A stretch of DNA of 64,000 nucleotides from Blastopirellula marina (GTDB lineage: Bacteria > Planctomycetota > Planctomycetia > Pirellulales > Pirellulaceae). Positions 9,975 to 18,024 of the stretch are shown here, piece after piece. The stretch spans positions 62,001 through 126,000 of the forward strand of contig NZ_PUIA01000037.1 of assembly GCF_002967715.1 (NCBI RefSeq), in the 5' to 3' direction. Numbering within the stretch: the first letter of the stretch is position 1; each line of letters opens with the position of its first letter. Below the pieces are notes generated by a model, which had not been told where the DNA came from, did not search any database, and was given only the letters and a program-made list of their open reading frames with translations. A program made the position numbers and the translations under genes.

Positions 9975-11123
9975 TTAACTTTTTTGTAACCGCTTTACAC
10001 ACTGGGAGATACGACTTGCGACCTCATCGACTTCTGGCTCGGTCGTGAAGCGACTCAAACTCACGCGAATTGAGCCAGAGATGACACCTTCCGGTAGGCC
10101 CATCGCGATCAGTGTTGGGGATGGCTCGGAAGACCCGCTAGCACATGCGGAGCCTGTACTACAGGCGACTCCTGCCATGTCCAATGCCATTACCAACGCC
10201 TGGCGATCGATGCCTGGGAATGCAATGTTTGAAGTGTGCGGAAGACGCGGTGCATCTCGCCCGATGATGACAATTTGGTCAGCACCAATCAGGTCGGTGA
10301 GAAGCGCTTCCAAGCGATCACGTAAGTTTTGCATGTTCGGGCCGGCCTCGGGCAACGTTTCGATGGCGAGTTGTAAGGCTCGTTCGAAGCCGATTGCCAA
10401 CTCCACGCTTTCGGTGCCTGGCCGCATGGCAAGTTGTTGTGAGCCGCCAAACATACTGGGATTCAGCGTCACGCGATCGTTGAGGACCAATGCCCCGATT
10501 CCGCGTGGACCGTGAAACTTATGCGGAGTCAGCGTCATCGCTGAGGCCCCTAATTCACGGAAATTTACGGGTATTTTGCCAATTCCCTGCACGGCATCGA
10601 CATGCAAAGGAACGTCTCGATCACGACAAATTGCGGCGATTTCTCGAATTGGCTGAAGGACACCGGTCTCGTTGTTCCCCAGCATGACGCTTACTATTCG
10701 CGTTGGTTCGACAAGCCAACGATCCAACTCCGCGAACTGGACGACACCATTTCCATCGACCGGCAGGACACGAACTTTCCCGCCGCGTGCGGCCAACTGA
10801 TCGGCAGCTTCGGAAACGCTGGGATGCTCGATTGCCGAGATGATGACCTGACCGCTTGTTTCCTTACCCAGACCGAACAGTGCCAGATTGTTAGCTTCCG
10901 TTCCTCCGCTGGTGAAAACCAACCGATCGCTGGCAAACCGGGTCGTTTCAGCGCCGAGTAAATTGAGAATTGTTTCTCGGGCATCATCTAGGCGACGATG
11001 TGCTTTTTGGCCGGCTTGATGTTGGCTGGAAGGATTGAAGAAGGCCGACTCGTAGGCTTGGCTCATGGCCTGGGCGACTTCCACGGCCATGGGCGTCGTC
11101 GCGTTGTTGTCGACGTAAATCAC
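9975..11123 (-). CDS. Cysteine desulfurase (NifS/IscS family)
   Basis: PLP enzyme that moves sulfur from cysteine onto its own catalytic cysteine for Fe-S cluster or tRNA thiolation pathways. All key parts are visible in the 382-aa product: N-terminal YVDNNATTP, TSGGTEANN (71-79), the PLP lysine in TPHKFHGP (Lys202), and the catalytic loop GSAC (Cys327, with an additional Cys321). The short active-site loop (SACASGSSEPS) places it in the class I NifS/IscS group rather than SufS. GTG start at 11123, overlapping the stop of the upstream TPR gene as GTGA, so translation is probably coupled. No iscU or other Fe-S assembly gene is adjacent, so its exact pathway is open. Confidence 0.93.
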   Translation of the reverse strand: MIYVDNNATTPMAVEVAQAMSQAYESAFFNPSSQHQAGQKAHRRLDDARETILNLLGAETTRFASDRLVFTSGGTEANNLALFGLGKETSGQVIISAIEHPSVSEAADQLAARGGKVRVLPVDGNGVVQFAELDRWLVEPTRIVSVMLGNNETGVLQPIREIAAICRDRDVPLHVDAVQGIGKIPVNFRELGASAMTLTPHKFHGPRGIGALVLNDRVTLNPSMFGGSQQLAMRPGTESVELAIGFERALQLAIETLPEAGPNMQNLRDRLEALLTDLIGADQIVIIGRDAPRLPHTSNIAFPGIDRQALVMALDMAGVACSTGSACASGSSEPSPTLIAMGLPEGVISGSIRVSLSRFTTEPEVDEVASRISQCVKRLQKS

Positions 11124-12031
11124 TTTTTAGATTCATCTTCCGGCGATTCATTTTCGACGGAAGCCTCTTCTTCGGCCGGTTCTTCCTCGGCAACAGCAGG
11201 TAGCTGATCAAGCTTCTGCTGTGCCTCTTGGGTGCCTGGGGCTAACCGAAGGACTTGCTCGTAGCAAAAACGTGCCCGCTTGGTTTGTTCGGCATCTTGA
11301 GCTGCTTTTCCCGCCGTCAAATACAGCTGAACCAGGAACGGATCGAGACTTTGCTGGCCGATTGTTTTCTGACGAGTCTCGCCGGCGGCTTTCTCTTCTT
11401 TCGTTAGATCATCCGGGGGAGCCGCTGTTTTATCTTCCTGGGCGAGCCAGGACTGGGGCAGTGGATTATTCTTCTGCCGGCTCAAATCCAACATGTGATG
11501 CAGGATGTCGGGGATCAGGATGTACATGTTCCCTTCAGCCACTTTCTGAATCTCAGGCCACATGACGGCCGCGTAACCAGGGTTGGCTTGGTTCCAACGA
11601 TCGAGGTCGATCGCCCCGGTTGCGTTCGACATTTCGAGATAATCGATCAGGATCGCGGCGTCACTCTGGTAAAAGGTGCCTTGGGTGAGCATCGATACGG
11701 TCACCCAATCTTTGTCTTTCGGCTTTCTGCCGGTGGACGTAATCCACTTGTTTTTAACGAGGTTGAGCTCGAGATTGCCGGTGTTGTTGAAGTAATCGGT
11801 CGCTGTGAGCCGCATGCCCAGCGCTTCGTAGTAGCTGAATCGGCGACGCTGGAAACCATCAGGCGAAAACTGTTCGCCGGAATGGCTCGACGTACCAAGC
11901 AGAATCGTTCCGCCAATAACGACAATTACCAGCACAATCACCACGATGATGAAGACACGCATCATCGTCTGATTTTGGGAAGCAGCAGGTGCAGAACTAT
12001 GAGGTGCTGGACTCAAAGCAGACGCCGTCAA
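11120..12031 (-). CDS. Single-pass membrane protein with C-terminal TPR
   Basis: 303 aa. A Ser/Ala/Pro-rich cytoplasmic N-terminus leads into one strong transmembrane helix at about 24-45 (Val/Ile-rich). The next 130 residues are a domain I do not recognise. A TPR-like helical pair (LYLTAGKAAQDAEQTKRARF, then YEQVLRLAPGTQEAQ) lies near 235-270, and the tail is Glu-rich. The start is uncertain: TTG at 12031 has no clear ribosome binding site and the ATGs at 11965/11962 directly precede the helix. The 4-nt overlap with the cysteine desulfurase implies coupled expression, but no functional link is known. The unassigned domain is possibly extracytoplasmic. Confidence 0.7.
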   Translation of the reverse strand: MTASALSPAPHSSAPAASQNQTMMRVFIIVVIVLVIVVIGGTILLGTSSHSGEQFSPDGFQRRRFSYYEALGMRLTATDYFNNTGNLELNLVKNKWITSTGRKPKDKDWVTVSMLTQGTFYQSDAAILIDYLEMSNATGAIDLDRWNQANPGYAAVMWPEIQKVAEGNMYILIPDILHHMLDLSRQKNNPLPQSWLAQEDKTAAPPDDLTKEEKAAGETRQKTIGQQSLDPFLVQLYLTAGKAAQDAEQTKRARFCYEQVLRLAPGTQEAQQKLDQLPAVAEEEPAEEEASVENESPEDESKK

Positions 12032-12142
12032 TGAAAGTGGGCTGAAATAGGAGAATTCGGTACCGAGTTCCCGACCCCCTTAGTGTAGTATCTGCCGACG
12101 TCGTTGACGAGATTCCTGCCGCTTTGGCATGAGAGCTACGGC

Positions 12143-12352
12143 CTATTTCAGGTTTTGCATGAACCCAAAGCCGATCATACCCAGCCCGGAAAGGCCGATA
12201 AAGGCAAAGAAGAGGGTAAAGACCATGTCCCCTTGGCCCAGGAAAAACCAGAGTCCCAGGGCCATCAAAATATCCATCGCCCCTACCAGCATGAGAATGG
12301 TCCCGGTGGGGATTTGGCCGCGGCGAGTTCCGAATCCAAGTTGACGTCTCAT
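12143..12352 (-). CDS. Small two-helix membrane protein
   Basis: 69 aa with a basic N-terminus (MRRQLGFGTRRGQ) followed by two hydrophobic helices at about 15-36 and 43-64, so an integral membrane hairpin. No recognised family. Composition and codon pattern fit a real gene, it ends cleanly before the next minus-strand gene, and it follows the universal stress protein gene by only 38 bp on the same strand. It may be expressed with that stress protein; the function is unknown. Confidence 0.6.
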   Translation of the reverse strand: MRRQLGFGTRRGQIPTGTILMLVGAMDILMALGLWFFLGQGDMVFTLFFAFIGLSGLGMIGFGFMQNLK

Positions 12353-12390
12353 GCGGTAAAAGCCTGTCTTCGTGAGTTTCGGTCGTGCAA

Positions 12391-13254
12391 TTACTTATAA
12401 AGAAATAGCGGGCAATTGGCTGTTTCCAGCATCTTGTTCGTCGACGAACCGAAGATGGTTTCCTTGAATCCGCCCCGACCGTACGCCCCCAGGATGACCA
12501 TTCGAGGGCTTAGTTCCTTCACCTTCTCGGCCAACATTTCCACGACGCGGCGTTCTTTGGGCACAAAGTGCAACTGTGCATCGATTCCGTGGAATTTGAG
12601 GAACTGGGCCGCTTCTTCCAAGCGTGGTGTAGCTTTATCTTCCGAGTCGGAAATACTGACGACATGAACCTCAGTTTGCGGGCCGCGGATCTCCAGGAGG
12701 GTCCACATCTGCAAGGCATGTGCCGCGGTGGCACTGCCGTCGTAGGCGATAACAACTCGGTGATTGTCCGGCATCTTCTGCGGATATACGATCACCGGTC
12801 GGGCGTTGTCGACCAACAGTTTGCGAACCGTGGCACCCACGTCTTCGCTGGTTTCGTAGTGGAAATTGGTATCTCGGCCGATCAAGATGACGTCGTGACG
12901 CAGTGCATGGCGTTCAATCTGTTCGTACGGAAGGCCTTCGCTGCCGATGGAGGTGTGCGGAATCCCGGCTTCGTTGCAGCGAGATTCGAATTCGCCCAGG
13001 ATCTCTTCGGCACGTTCTTTCGCTTCGGAAATCAGCGTGTCATCTCGTTGCTTCTTATAGGCACCAGCCCCAATGGGCAAGCTAGTGGGTGCTTTGATGC
13101 CGGGGATATCCACCACGGCAACGCCGGACAAATGGATGATATCGGTCTTACCTTCGTTGCGGGCCGCGTAGCGCTGGCAGAAGGAGATCGCCATGTCTAA
13201 TGCGGTCTTGCTGGAGGGAGAATTGTCCAGGGCAATAAGTGCGCTGCGAATCAT
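12391..13254 (-). CDS. Universal stress protein with tandem UspA domains
   Basis: 287 aa made of two UspA folds. Domain 1 (about 1-155) starts SALIALDNSPSSKTALD and ends RPVIVYP. Domain 2 (about 160-287) starts RVVIAYDGSATAAHAL and ends with GAYGRGGFKETIFGSSTNKM, which matches the G-2x-G-9x-G-S/T-x-N nucleotide-binding signature of ATP-binding Usp proteins. Domain 1 lacks a clear copy of that signature (GRDTNFHYETSEDVGATVRK), so only the second half is likely to bind ATP. Cytoplasmic, no membrane segment. ATG at 13254. It sits just upstream of a small membrane protein gene. Confidence 0.9.
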   Translation of the reverse strand: MIRSALIALDNSPSSKTALDMAISFCQRYAARNEGKTDIIHLSGVAVVDIPGIKAPTSLPIGAGAYKKQRDDTLISEAKERAEEILGEFESRCNEAGIPHTSIGSEGLPYEQIERHALRHDVILIGRDTNFHYETSEDVGATVRKLLVDNARPVIVYPQKMPDNHRVVIAYDGSATAAHALQMWTLLEIRGPQTEVHVVSISDSEDKATPRLEEAAQFLKFHGIDAQLHFVPKERRVVEMLAEKVKELSPRMVILGAYGRGGFKETIFGSSTNKMLETANCPLFLYK

Positions 13255-13434
13255 GATACTGTTTCCTTCCCCAATAGTCGGCTTAGACCGGTGTAAGATT
13301 GCTCAGCGGATGGTCGCTTTCCATCGACCGGCAAACGTCCGCCACCTACTTTCTATTGTAGCATTGCCGGCGGTGCCTCGGGATGGCTCACGAAACGATT
13401 TTCAGGTAGGGGATTCGTGGGCAGATTAACCGAC

Positions 13435-13950
13435 TTAACCCATCGAGATACTCTGAATCAAATCGGGATCGCCCCCTTGTATCAAGAAGATCATGCCGGT
13501 GATTCCTAAGGTGACTGCGAGCCACATGATGCCGATGGTCAGTAGAGCAAATGTCCCCCCATCGACGCCAGGTACTAAGGTGCATTTCTCGGGGCGGAGT
13601 GGATCGTAATAGACGTTCAAACTTGGGAGAGATTTCAAGGTATTGAGCAGCTTTTCGTGATCGTTCTGCTCACTGGTCGGGATGTAGCTAGGGGCAATAC
13701 TGGTCCCCTCAAATGGGCGTCCGCACACGTCGTAGGTATAGGTCGTTTTGACTTCAAACACGCTCCGATGGGACTTATTGTTGGTACGCGTCTTCTCGTC
13801 GATGCATGCTTCGATCAGGCGTCCTGCGGTTTTCTCCCACGAGCATGTCTGCCAGGCACGATAGAGGTCTCGCAAACCGTAGCCGACGATCAACAATCCA
13901 ATCAAGTTGAAACCACCCATCACCAGCATTGCAATGATTTCTTTCGACAT
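13435..13950 (-). CDS. DUF3592 membrane protein (copy 2)
   Basis: 171 aa with an N-terminal transmembrane helix (about 7-28), an extracytoplasmic domain and a C-terminal helix (about 132-157). The middle shows the DUF3592 pattern: a W-x-x-T-x-G-x-(L/I) strand (SWEKTAGRLIEACI), a Y-T-Y-D-V-x-G strand and a V-Y-Y-D-P-x-x-P segment followed by L-x-P-G. The fold resembles a small beta domain flanked by helices; the function is unknown. It is a divergent paralogue of the next upstream gene, 10 bp away on the same strand, so the pair forms an operon created by tandem duplication. Confidence 0.8.
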   Translation of the reverse strand: MSKEIIAMLVMGGFNLIGLLIVGYGLRDLYRAWQTCSWEKTAGRLIEACIDEKTRTNNKSHRSVFEVKTTYTYDVCGRPFEGTSIAPSYIPTSEQNDHEKLLNTLKSLPSLNVYYDPLRPEKCTLVPGVDGGTFALLTIGIMWLAVTLGITGMIFLIQGGDPDLIQSISMG

Positions 13951-13960
13951 GGTCAGCCTC

Positions 13961-14485
13961 TTAGTGAACGAGATTCAGGGATCGATGATTTATCCGGGCC
14001 AAACGCTCGGGAATCTTTTTGATAGAACCCCCGAAGTAAATCAACGAAAAGATGCCACCGCAAAACGCCAACCAGGCACCACCAAAGAGGACCGGCATAT
14101 AAGCACTGCGATGGATGCCGGTTGCTAAAGTGCTTTCTCCCGGGTTGCCTGGGTCGAAGTAGACGCGAACATAGCGAGACCGACTGAGCTTCTTTTGCAG
14201 GTTTGAGTGCATCTTCTTGTTATTGGTGCCGCCGTAGCCGTAGGCGATGCGGTCCCCTTCGTGAATTTGCCCGTCGATGTCGTAGGCGTACTTCACATAG
14301 CAGGCCCACGTCTCTTTATGATCGTGGGTATGCGAGCGTAGTTTGCACTCAAGGATTTCACCACGGACGGCTGGCCACTGCGTGGTTCGGCTGGCCTGAT
14401 CCAGTTGGTAAATCCCATACCCCAGAAAGGCCACACCGAATCCTACAAATAGCAGCACAATCAGGGACGTGAAGAGTTTAGACAT
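13961..14485 (-). CDS. DUF3592 membrane protein (copy 1)
   Basis: 174 aa, same architecture as its downstream neighbour: N-terminal helix (about 7-27), a beta domain with QWPAVRGEILECKL, VKYAYDIDGQIHEG and VRVYFDPGNPGESTL, then a C-terminal helix (about 133-155). The residues shared by both copies are W-x-x-x-x-G-x-(L/I)-(I/L)-E, Y-(T/A)-Y-D-(V/I)-x-G-(R/Q) and the V-Y-(Y/F)-D-P motif, which define DUF3592. ATG at 14485. First gene of the two-gene unit. The two proteins might form a hetero-oligomer; this is inference from adjacency only. Confidence 0.8.
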   Translation of the reverse strand: MSKLFTSLIVLLFVGFGVAFLGYGIYQLDQASRTTQWPAVRGEILECKLRSHTHDHKETWACYVKYAYDIDGQIHEGDRIAYGYGGTNNKKMHSNLQKKLSRSRYVRVYFDPGNPGESTLATGIHRSAYMPVLFGGAWLAFCGGIFSLIYFGGSIKKIPERLARINHRSLNLVH

Positions 14486-15011
14486 GAAACCACTCGGAGA
14501 AAGACAGCTAAAGGAGAGCCGGCTTGCTCTCTTGGTAAAGGTCGCTCAAAACAGGAAATGGTTGCCTGAATTTCGAACTTCCCTAGGTCCGGTTGCTGCT
14601 TAAACGGTGAAAGATACCGGTTATGACGAAGATAGCGTCGTCCCCTCACTGGTGGCAGGTTGGGGTCCAGTTTGTCAATTAATGACGGGTACAGGCCCTT
14701 CGCCGAAAAAATAGATGTCACCTATCCCCAGCACAGATGTCTCCAAGGAGCAAGAGCGGCGAACTACCAGGATCGTCCTCTTATGCGTTTCCCCAAATCA
14801 TGCTGTGAGGTGATTCGATGTTTTTGTCTCTGCTTTCCGCCAGCGTCTGTTGTGTTTACGCATTCACGTCTGTTGCCGTGACCGGGTATTGGGCCTGGAA
14901 AGTATGGAGCAAATAACACGATCCGTTTCAACCATACAAGAAACAAGAAGGACGACCTGAAAGTTGTCCTCAAGTAGTTTCTCTCGACAATAAGCAGTCG
15001 AACAGTTTGCG
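14486..15011. other. Intergenic region with one candidate tiny gene
   Basis: Between the DUF3592 pair and the 66-aa gene. Longer open frames here (for example 14461-14721 and 14764-15066 on the minus strand) have poor composition and no ribosome binding site and are not accepted. The only coding signal I can support is the plus-strand 32-codon frame at 14818. The interval should also hold the promoter for the DUF3592 pair, but no clear hexamers are visible. Confidence 0.5.
14818..14916 (+). CDS. Candidate 32-aa single-helix membrane protein
   Basis: ATG preceded by GAGGTGA at 14807-14813, an excellent anti-Shine-Dalgarno match with correct spacing. The product is a hydrophobic segment of about 22 residues (MFLSLLSASVCCVYAFTSVA and on) ending in a Trp/Lys-rich cap, YWAWKVWSK, and a TAA. 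This is the classic layout of a bacterial small single-pass membrane protein with a positive C-terminal end. It stands alone in a 526-bp gap. It could be a chance frame, but ribosome binding site plus topology make it worth annotating. No homologue is known to me. Confidence 0.5.
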   Translation: MFLSLLSASVCCVYAFTSVAVTGYWAWKVWSK

Positions 15012-15212
15012 CTAAGAAAGAGATCGCTGAAGGGACGAAAGCAGGTCGCGATGGCGCGATTCGCATTCGCGCATTTGCTGTTCAATTGCCGCTTCTTCTT
15101 CCACCGAGGTGGCATGGGTGAGCGACTGCTTCAAACGACTCATTTCAGAATCGAACGTTTCGTTCGCGGCTGCGATTGCGCTGCTACATCCTAATGCATG
15201 AAGACCGTCCAT
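15012..15212 (-). CDS. Small helical hypothetical protein
   Basis: 66 aa. The ATG is preceded by AAAGGAGA with a 6-nt spacer, a near-perfect ribosome binding site, which is the main reason for accepting it. After a short Ala-rich start the product is a charged, heptad-like helix (EMSRLKQSL, EEAAIEQQMRECESRHRDLL) ending in LQRSLS, suggesting a helical hairpin or a dimeric coiled coil. No signal peptide or membrane helix. Monocistronic in appearance, divergent from the large membrane protein at 15437. No family recognised. Confidence 0.6.
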   Translation of the reverse strand: MDGLHALGCSSAIAAANETFDSEMSRLKQSLTHATSVEEEAAIEQQMRECESRHRDLLSSLQRSLS

Positions 15213-15436
15213 AACGTATCTCCTTTGATAGGGAATACCAGGAATGATGCCTCTATACTCCGGTTTAATCTATCAGGCGAACTTCCGCAAAGCCCCCTCT
15301 TTGATTGCATCAGATATCCCGAGTAAAAGATGAAAACTAATCCGATTTTTACTCGCCCGAATTGCGGTTTTGCTCTAAATTCAACCGCAATGCCCCCTGC
15401 TCTTCTCGACCTTCAAACCCCACGCCAGCTCACCCC

Positions 15437-17215
15437 ATGAGCGCTTATCTCATTCTGCTAACTTTATTTGCGATTGCCTGGGCGATTGTCGGCTTCAGTA
15501 TCGCCATGCTTATTTTGAAGCTTCGCTGGAAGCTGGTAGGCGCGGTCTTTTTAATTACTGTGGGTATCGTCCTGCCCGCAATCGTGGCAAGCTTTGCTTT
15601 TAATCCAAGTAAACATCGAGCAGACCTCCTTTTTAGATACGGCGTCACGATCTTTGGCATGTTGGAGGTCGTCTACGAGTTCATGATTGTCACCTCATGC
15701 GGTGGTTTTATTTTGGGAATCCTGGTCGGCACGGTGGCCGGTCTGTGGCCGCGTAAAGACGAGGAAGGAAACCGTCAGCAAAGTGCGAAAAGTTGGAGGG
15801 GCTGGAAGCTTGTCGTCGCAGGCCCTTTGGTGCTGACGATTGCCTGCACACTTTTCTTTCTAGCCGATCTTCGCGCGCAGCAGCGCCTTGCCAGCCTGCG
15901 TGCGAAATACCAGGTCATACTCGAGGTTCAGGAAGACGTTGCCCCGCGCTTGCAGAATGACGCTGCCCTGGTTCACGATGCTCTGATGTTAGCGCTATTG
16001 GAGGACGATTCGCCGGATTGGGTTCTTAAAGCCGAACGAGAGGCAAAGGTCCAAATCCAACCGGTTCCCACGAAGATCGATCGTCGAGATTACTATCTAT
16101 TGAAAATCTTCCTGCCTGGTTTCCCACAAACATCGCAAGTACTCGAATATGTCGACCGACATGAGAAGGAGTTTTTGAAACTACGCAGCAGCGTGCTCGT
16201 CGACGGATTGGAGTACCGTCACTGGAACGAGCAAGTCGCCCGGTTTGCAGCCGTCCATGCGCTAGCTCAAATCCATCAAGGCGACAACGACTCTGCCCTG
16301 AAAGACCTACAACTACTGCGGGCAATGGCGACACAATCTTTGGACAAACGGATTGAAGATTCATTTACCTTTGTCCAGATCGAAGAGTTTCGGTATCTCG
16401 TATTTCAAGCCTTCTTAGGCCATGTGAGCCCTGTCCCGGACGACGTGTATCAGGAAATGCTAACCAGTATCGGTGATACGAACCCAAGCCTACGCAGGAG
16501 TTTGAAACGGCAGTTAAGCCAACACGTCGTCTCGTCGATTGATGCTTTGTTGAAAGAACAGACAGGCCAACAACGCAACTTTCGTGAAACTTACAGACGC
16601 ATGGCCGAGCGAATCATCTACCAGGAACATACACCCCAATGCGTGGTACTTTTGGAAGATCAAATCAATCAAGCGTTCGATGGTTCAACTGATCCATTTA
16701 ACGTAACACTACAGTCCGTGTTTCCTGCCATGTGGGACCTGGACGAGGCCTGGTTGATGACCTCTGGATTTTCGAGCCATGTGTATCTCGCGGTTCAAAT
16801 TCGCTATCAACACAATGGGCGTCTCGAATTGGTTAAAGCAGTCCAAATGTTAGAAAGTCAGCGCGAAGAGAAAGGACGATTTCTCACTCAACAAGAATTT
16901 CTTTCCGGTATCACATCGAATGAATTTACTTCGGCCATTGCAATTGACTATCTCACGCTTCACAATCCCACAACTGGCAAAGCCGAAGGAGCGATTTTAG
17001 CAGGCTCTGAACACATGCAGTTGCATGACTATTTGGGCTTCTATCTTGGTCCAGCTTTTTTTTCCATCCTTGATGACCGCTGGCCTACCTTGATAATGAG
17101 GTCTAGCCAATCCAGCAGCACTTGGGAACTTGCCCAGGTAAAAAACTATCCTCAACGGTTGGTAATTCCAACACCCAAGGCTAGCACCTCTAATCCAATG
17201 TCGCCGATGCGATAG
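15437..17215 (+). CDS. Large membrane-anchored protein of unknown function
   Basis: 592 aa. I take the ATG at 15437, where the product begins directly with a hydrophobic helix; an open frame continues 25 codons upstream but is not helix-forming. Four hydrophobic segments lie at about 4-26, 33-55, 66-100 and 125-145, the last followed by a coiled, Arg/Ala/Gln-rich helix (LADLRAQQRLASLRAKYQ). The remaining 430 residues are soluble, mainly helical, with no catalytic motif I recognise; a LVKAVQMLESQ stretch near 475 is reminiscent of planctomycete proteins that process record-like peptides, but this is weak. It is not in an operon with its neighbours. Confidence 0.75.
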   Translation: MSAYLILLTLFAIAWAIVGFSIAMLILKLRWKLVGAVFLITVGIVLPAIVASFAFNPSKHRADLLFRYGVTIFGMLEVVYEFMIVTSCGGFILGILVGTVAGLWPRKDEEGNRQQSAKSWRGWKLVVAGPLVLTIACTLFFLADLRAQQRLASLRAKYQVILEVQEDVAPRLQNDAALVHDALMLALLEDDSPDWVLKAEREAKVQIQPVPTKIDRRDYYLLKIFLPGFPQTSQVLEYVDRHEKEFLKLRSSVLVDGLEYRHWNEQVARFAAVHALAQIHQGDNDSALKDLQLLRAMATQSLDKRIEDSFTFVQIEEFRYLVFQAFLGHVSPVPDDVYQEMLTSIGDTNPSLRRSLKRQLSQHVVSSIDALLKEQTGQQRNFRETYRRMAERIIYQEHTPQCVVLLEDQINQAFDGSTDPFNVTLQSVFPAMWDLDEAWLMTSGFSSHVYLAVQIRYQHNGRLELVKAVQMLESQREEKGRFLTQQEFLSGITSNEFTSAIAIDYLTLHNPTTGKAEGAILAGSEHMQLHDYLGFYLGPAFFSILDDRWPTLIMRSSQSSSTWELAQVKNYPQRLVIPTPKASTSNPMSPMR

Positions 17216-17332
17216 ACAATCATCCAGCCATGCCGAACCGTTTCTCCCAGCGGACGTAGTGAGCGTTCAAGGATTCGCTGCACCCGTTTCCGATGCGTCT
17301 GTAAGACACAGCGCTCAAGGAGAAGAGATTCT

Positions 17333-17851
17333 GTGAGAAAGATCGTCTATTTCGTCACGGCCAGCCTGGATGGATTCATCGCACGGCCCAATGGAGCCAT
17401 CGATTGGCTTATTCAAGCCGAGGGGAACGAGGACTTTGGTTTCGCGACCTTCCTCGAATCGATAGATTCTGTCGTCCAGGGCCGCAACACGTACGAACAG
17501 GTATTAACTTTTGGCCCTTACCCCTATGCCGAGAAGAAGAACTTCGTCTTCTCGCGCAAGCTACTGCAATGCCAACATGCGGAAGTGGTTCGACAGCCGG
17601 TGTCGGACTTCGTCCGTTGGATTCATTCACAGCCAGGCAAAGATGTCTGGCTGGTTGGTGGCGGACAACTGGCCGCGTCGTTTCTGCATGTCGGAGCGAT
17701 CGACGAGCTGAAGGTGTTCGTCCAGCCAATTCTGCTGGGAGAGGGCCTGCCACTGGTTTCCCATATTGGTCGCGACACGCGACTAAGGGTGAAACATTCG
17801 CACACGTTTGGACAAGGTCTCGTGCAGATCGATTACGATGTATTGCGATAG
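17333..17851 (+). CDS. Dihydrofolate reductase-like (RibD C-terminal) family protein
   Basis: 172 aa of the COG0262 / RibD_C superfamily, NADPH-binding proteins related to dihydrofolate and riboflavin-pathway reductases. Visible hallmarks are the N-terminal V-T-A-S-L-D-G-F-I-A strand-turn (8-17), the V-Q-G-R-N-T-Y-E segment (about 48-55) and the nucleotide-binding V-W-L-V-G-G-G-Q-L turn (about 105-113), followed by L-G-E-G-L-P-L. GTG start, supported by AAGGAG ten bases upstream at 17318. It resembles stand-alone YyaP/YwjB-type proteins, whose substrate is generally unknown, so neither folate nor riboflavin is claimed. Single gene, no operon partner. Confidence 0.85.
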   Translation: MRKIVYFVTASLDGFIARPNGAIDWLIQAEGNEDFGFATFLESIDSVVQGRNTYEQVLTFGPYPYAEKKNFVFSRKLLQCQHAEVVRQPVSDFVRWIHSQPGKDVWLVGGGQLAASFLHVGAIDELKVFVQPILLGEGLPLVSHIGRDTRLRVKHSHTFGQGLVQIDYDVLR

Positions 17852-18024
17852 TAGTGCTATCGCCAGCCGTCGTTACAGCTTAACGCTGCCCGCCTAACGA
17901 TCCCCGTTTGCCAGAAACATTCCCTGATTTGGTTCTCCAGCCGTTGCCGACTTTTCTATTACACGTATTACGCCGGTTCTACCGAATGCATCGGTGCTGG
18001 CAGTGCTAGTAGGAAGGTGTTCGC

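Noticed and set aside
14461-14721. 86-codon minus-strand frame before the DUF3592 pair
   Set aside because: Poor composition, overlaps the gene start at 14485, no ribosome binding site.
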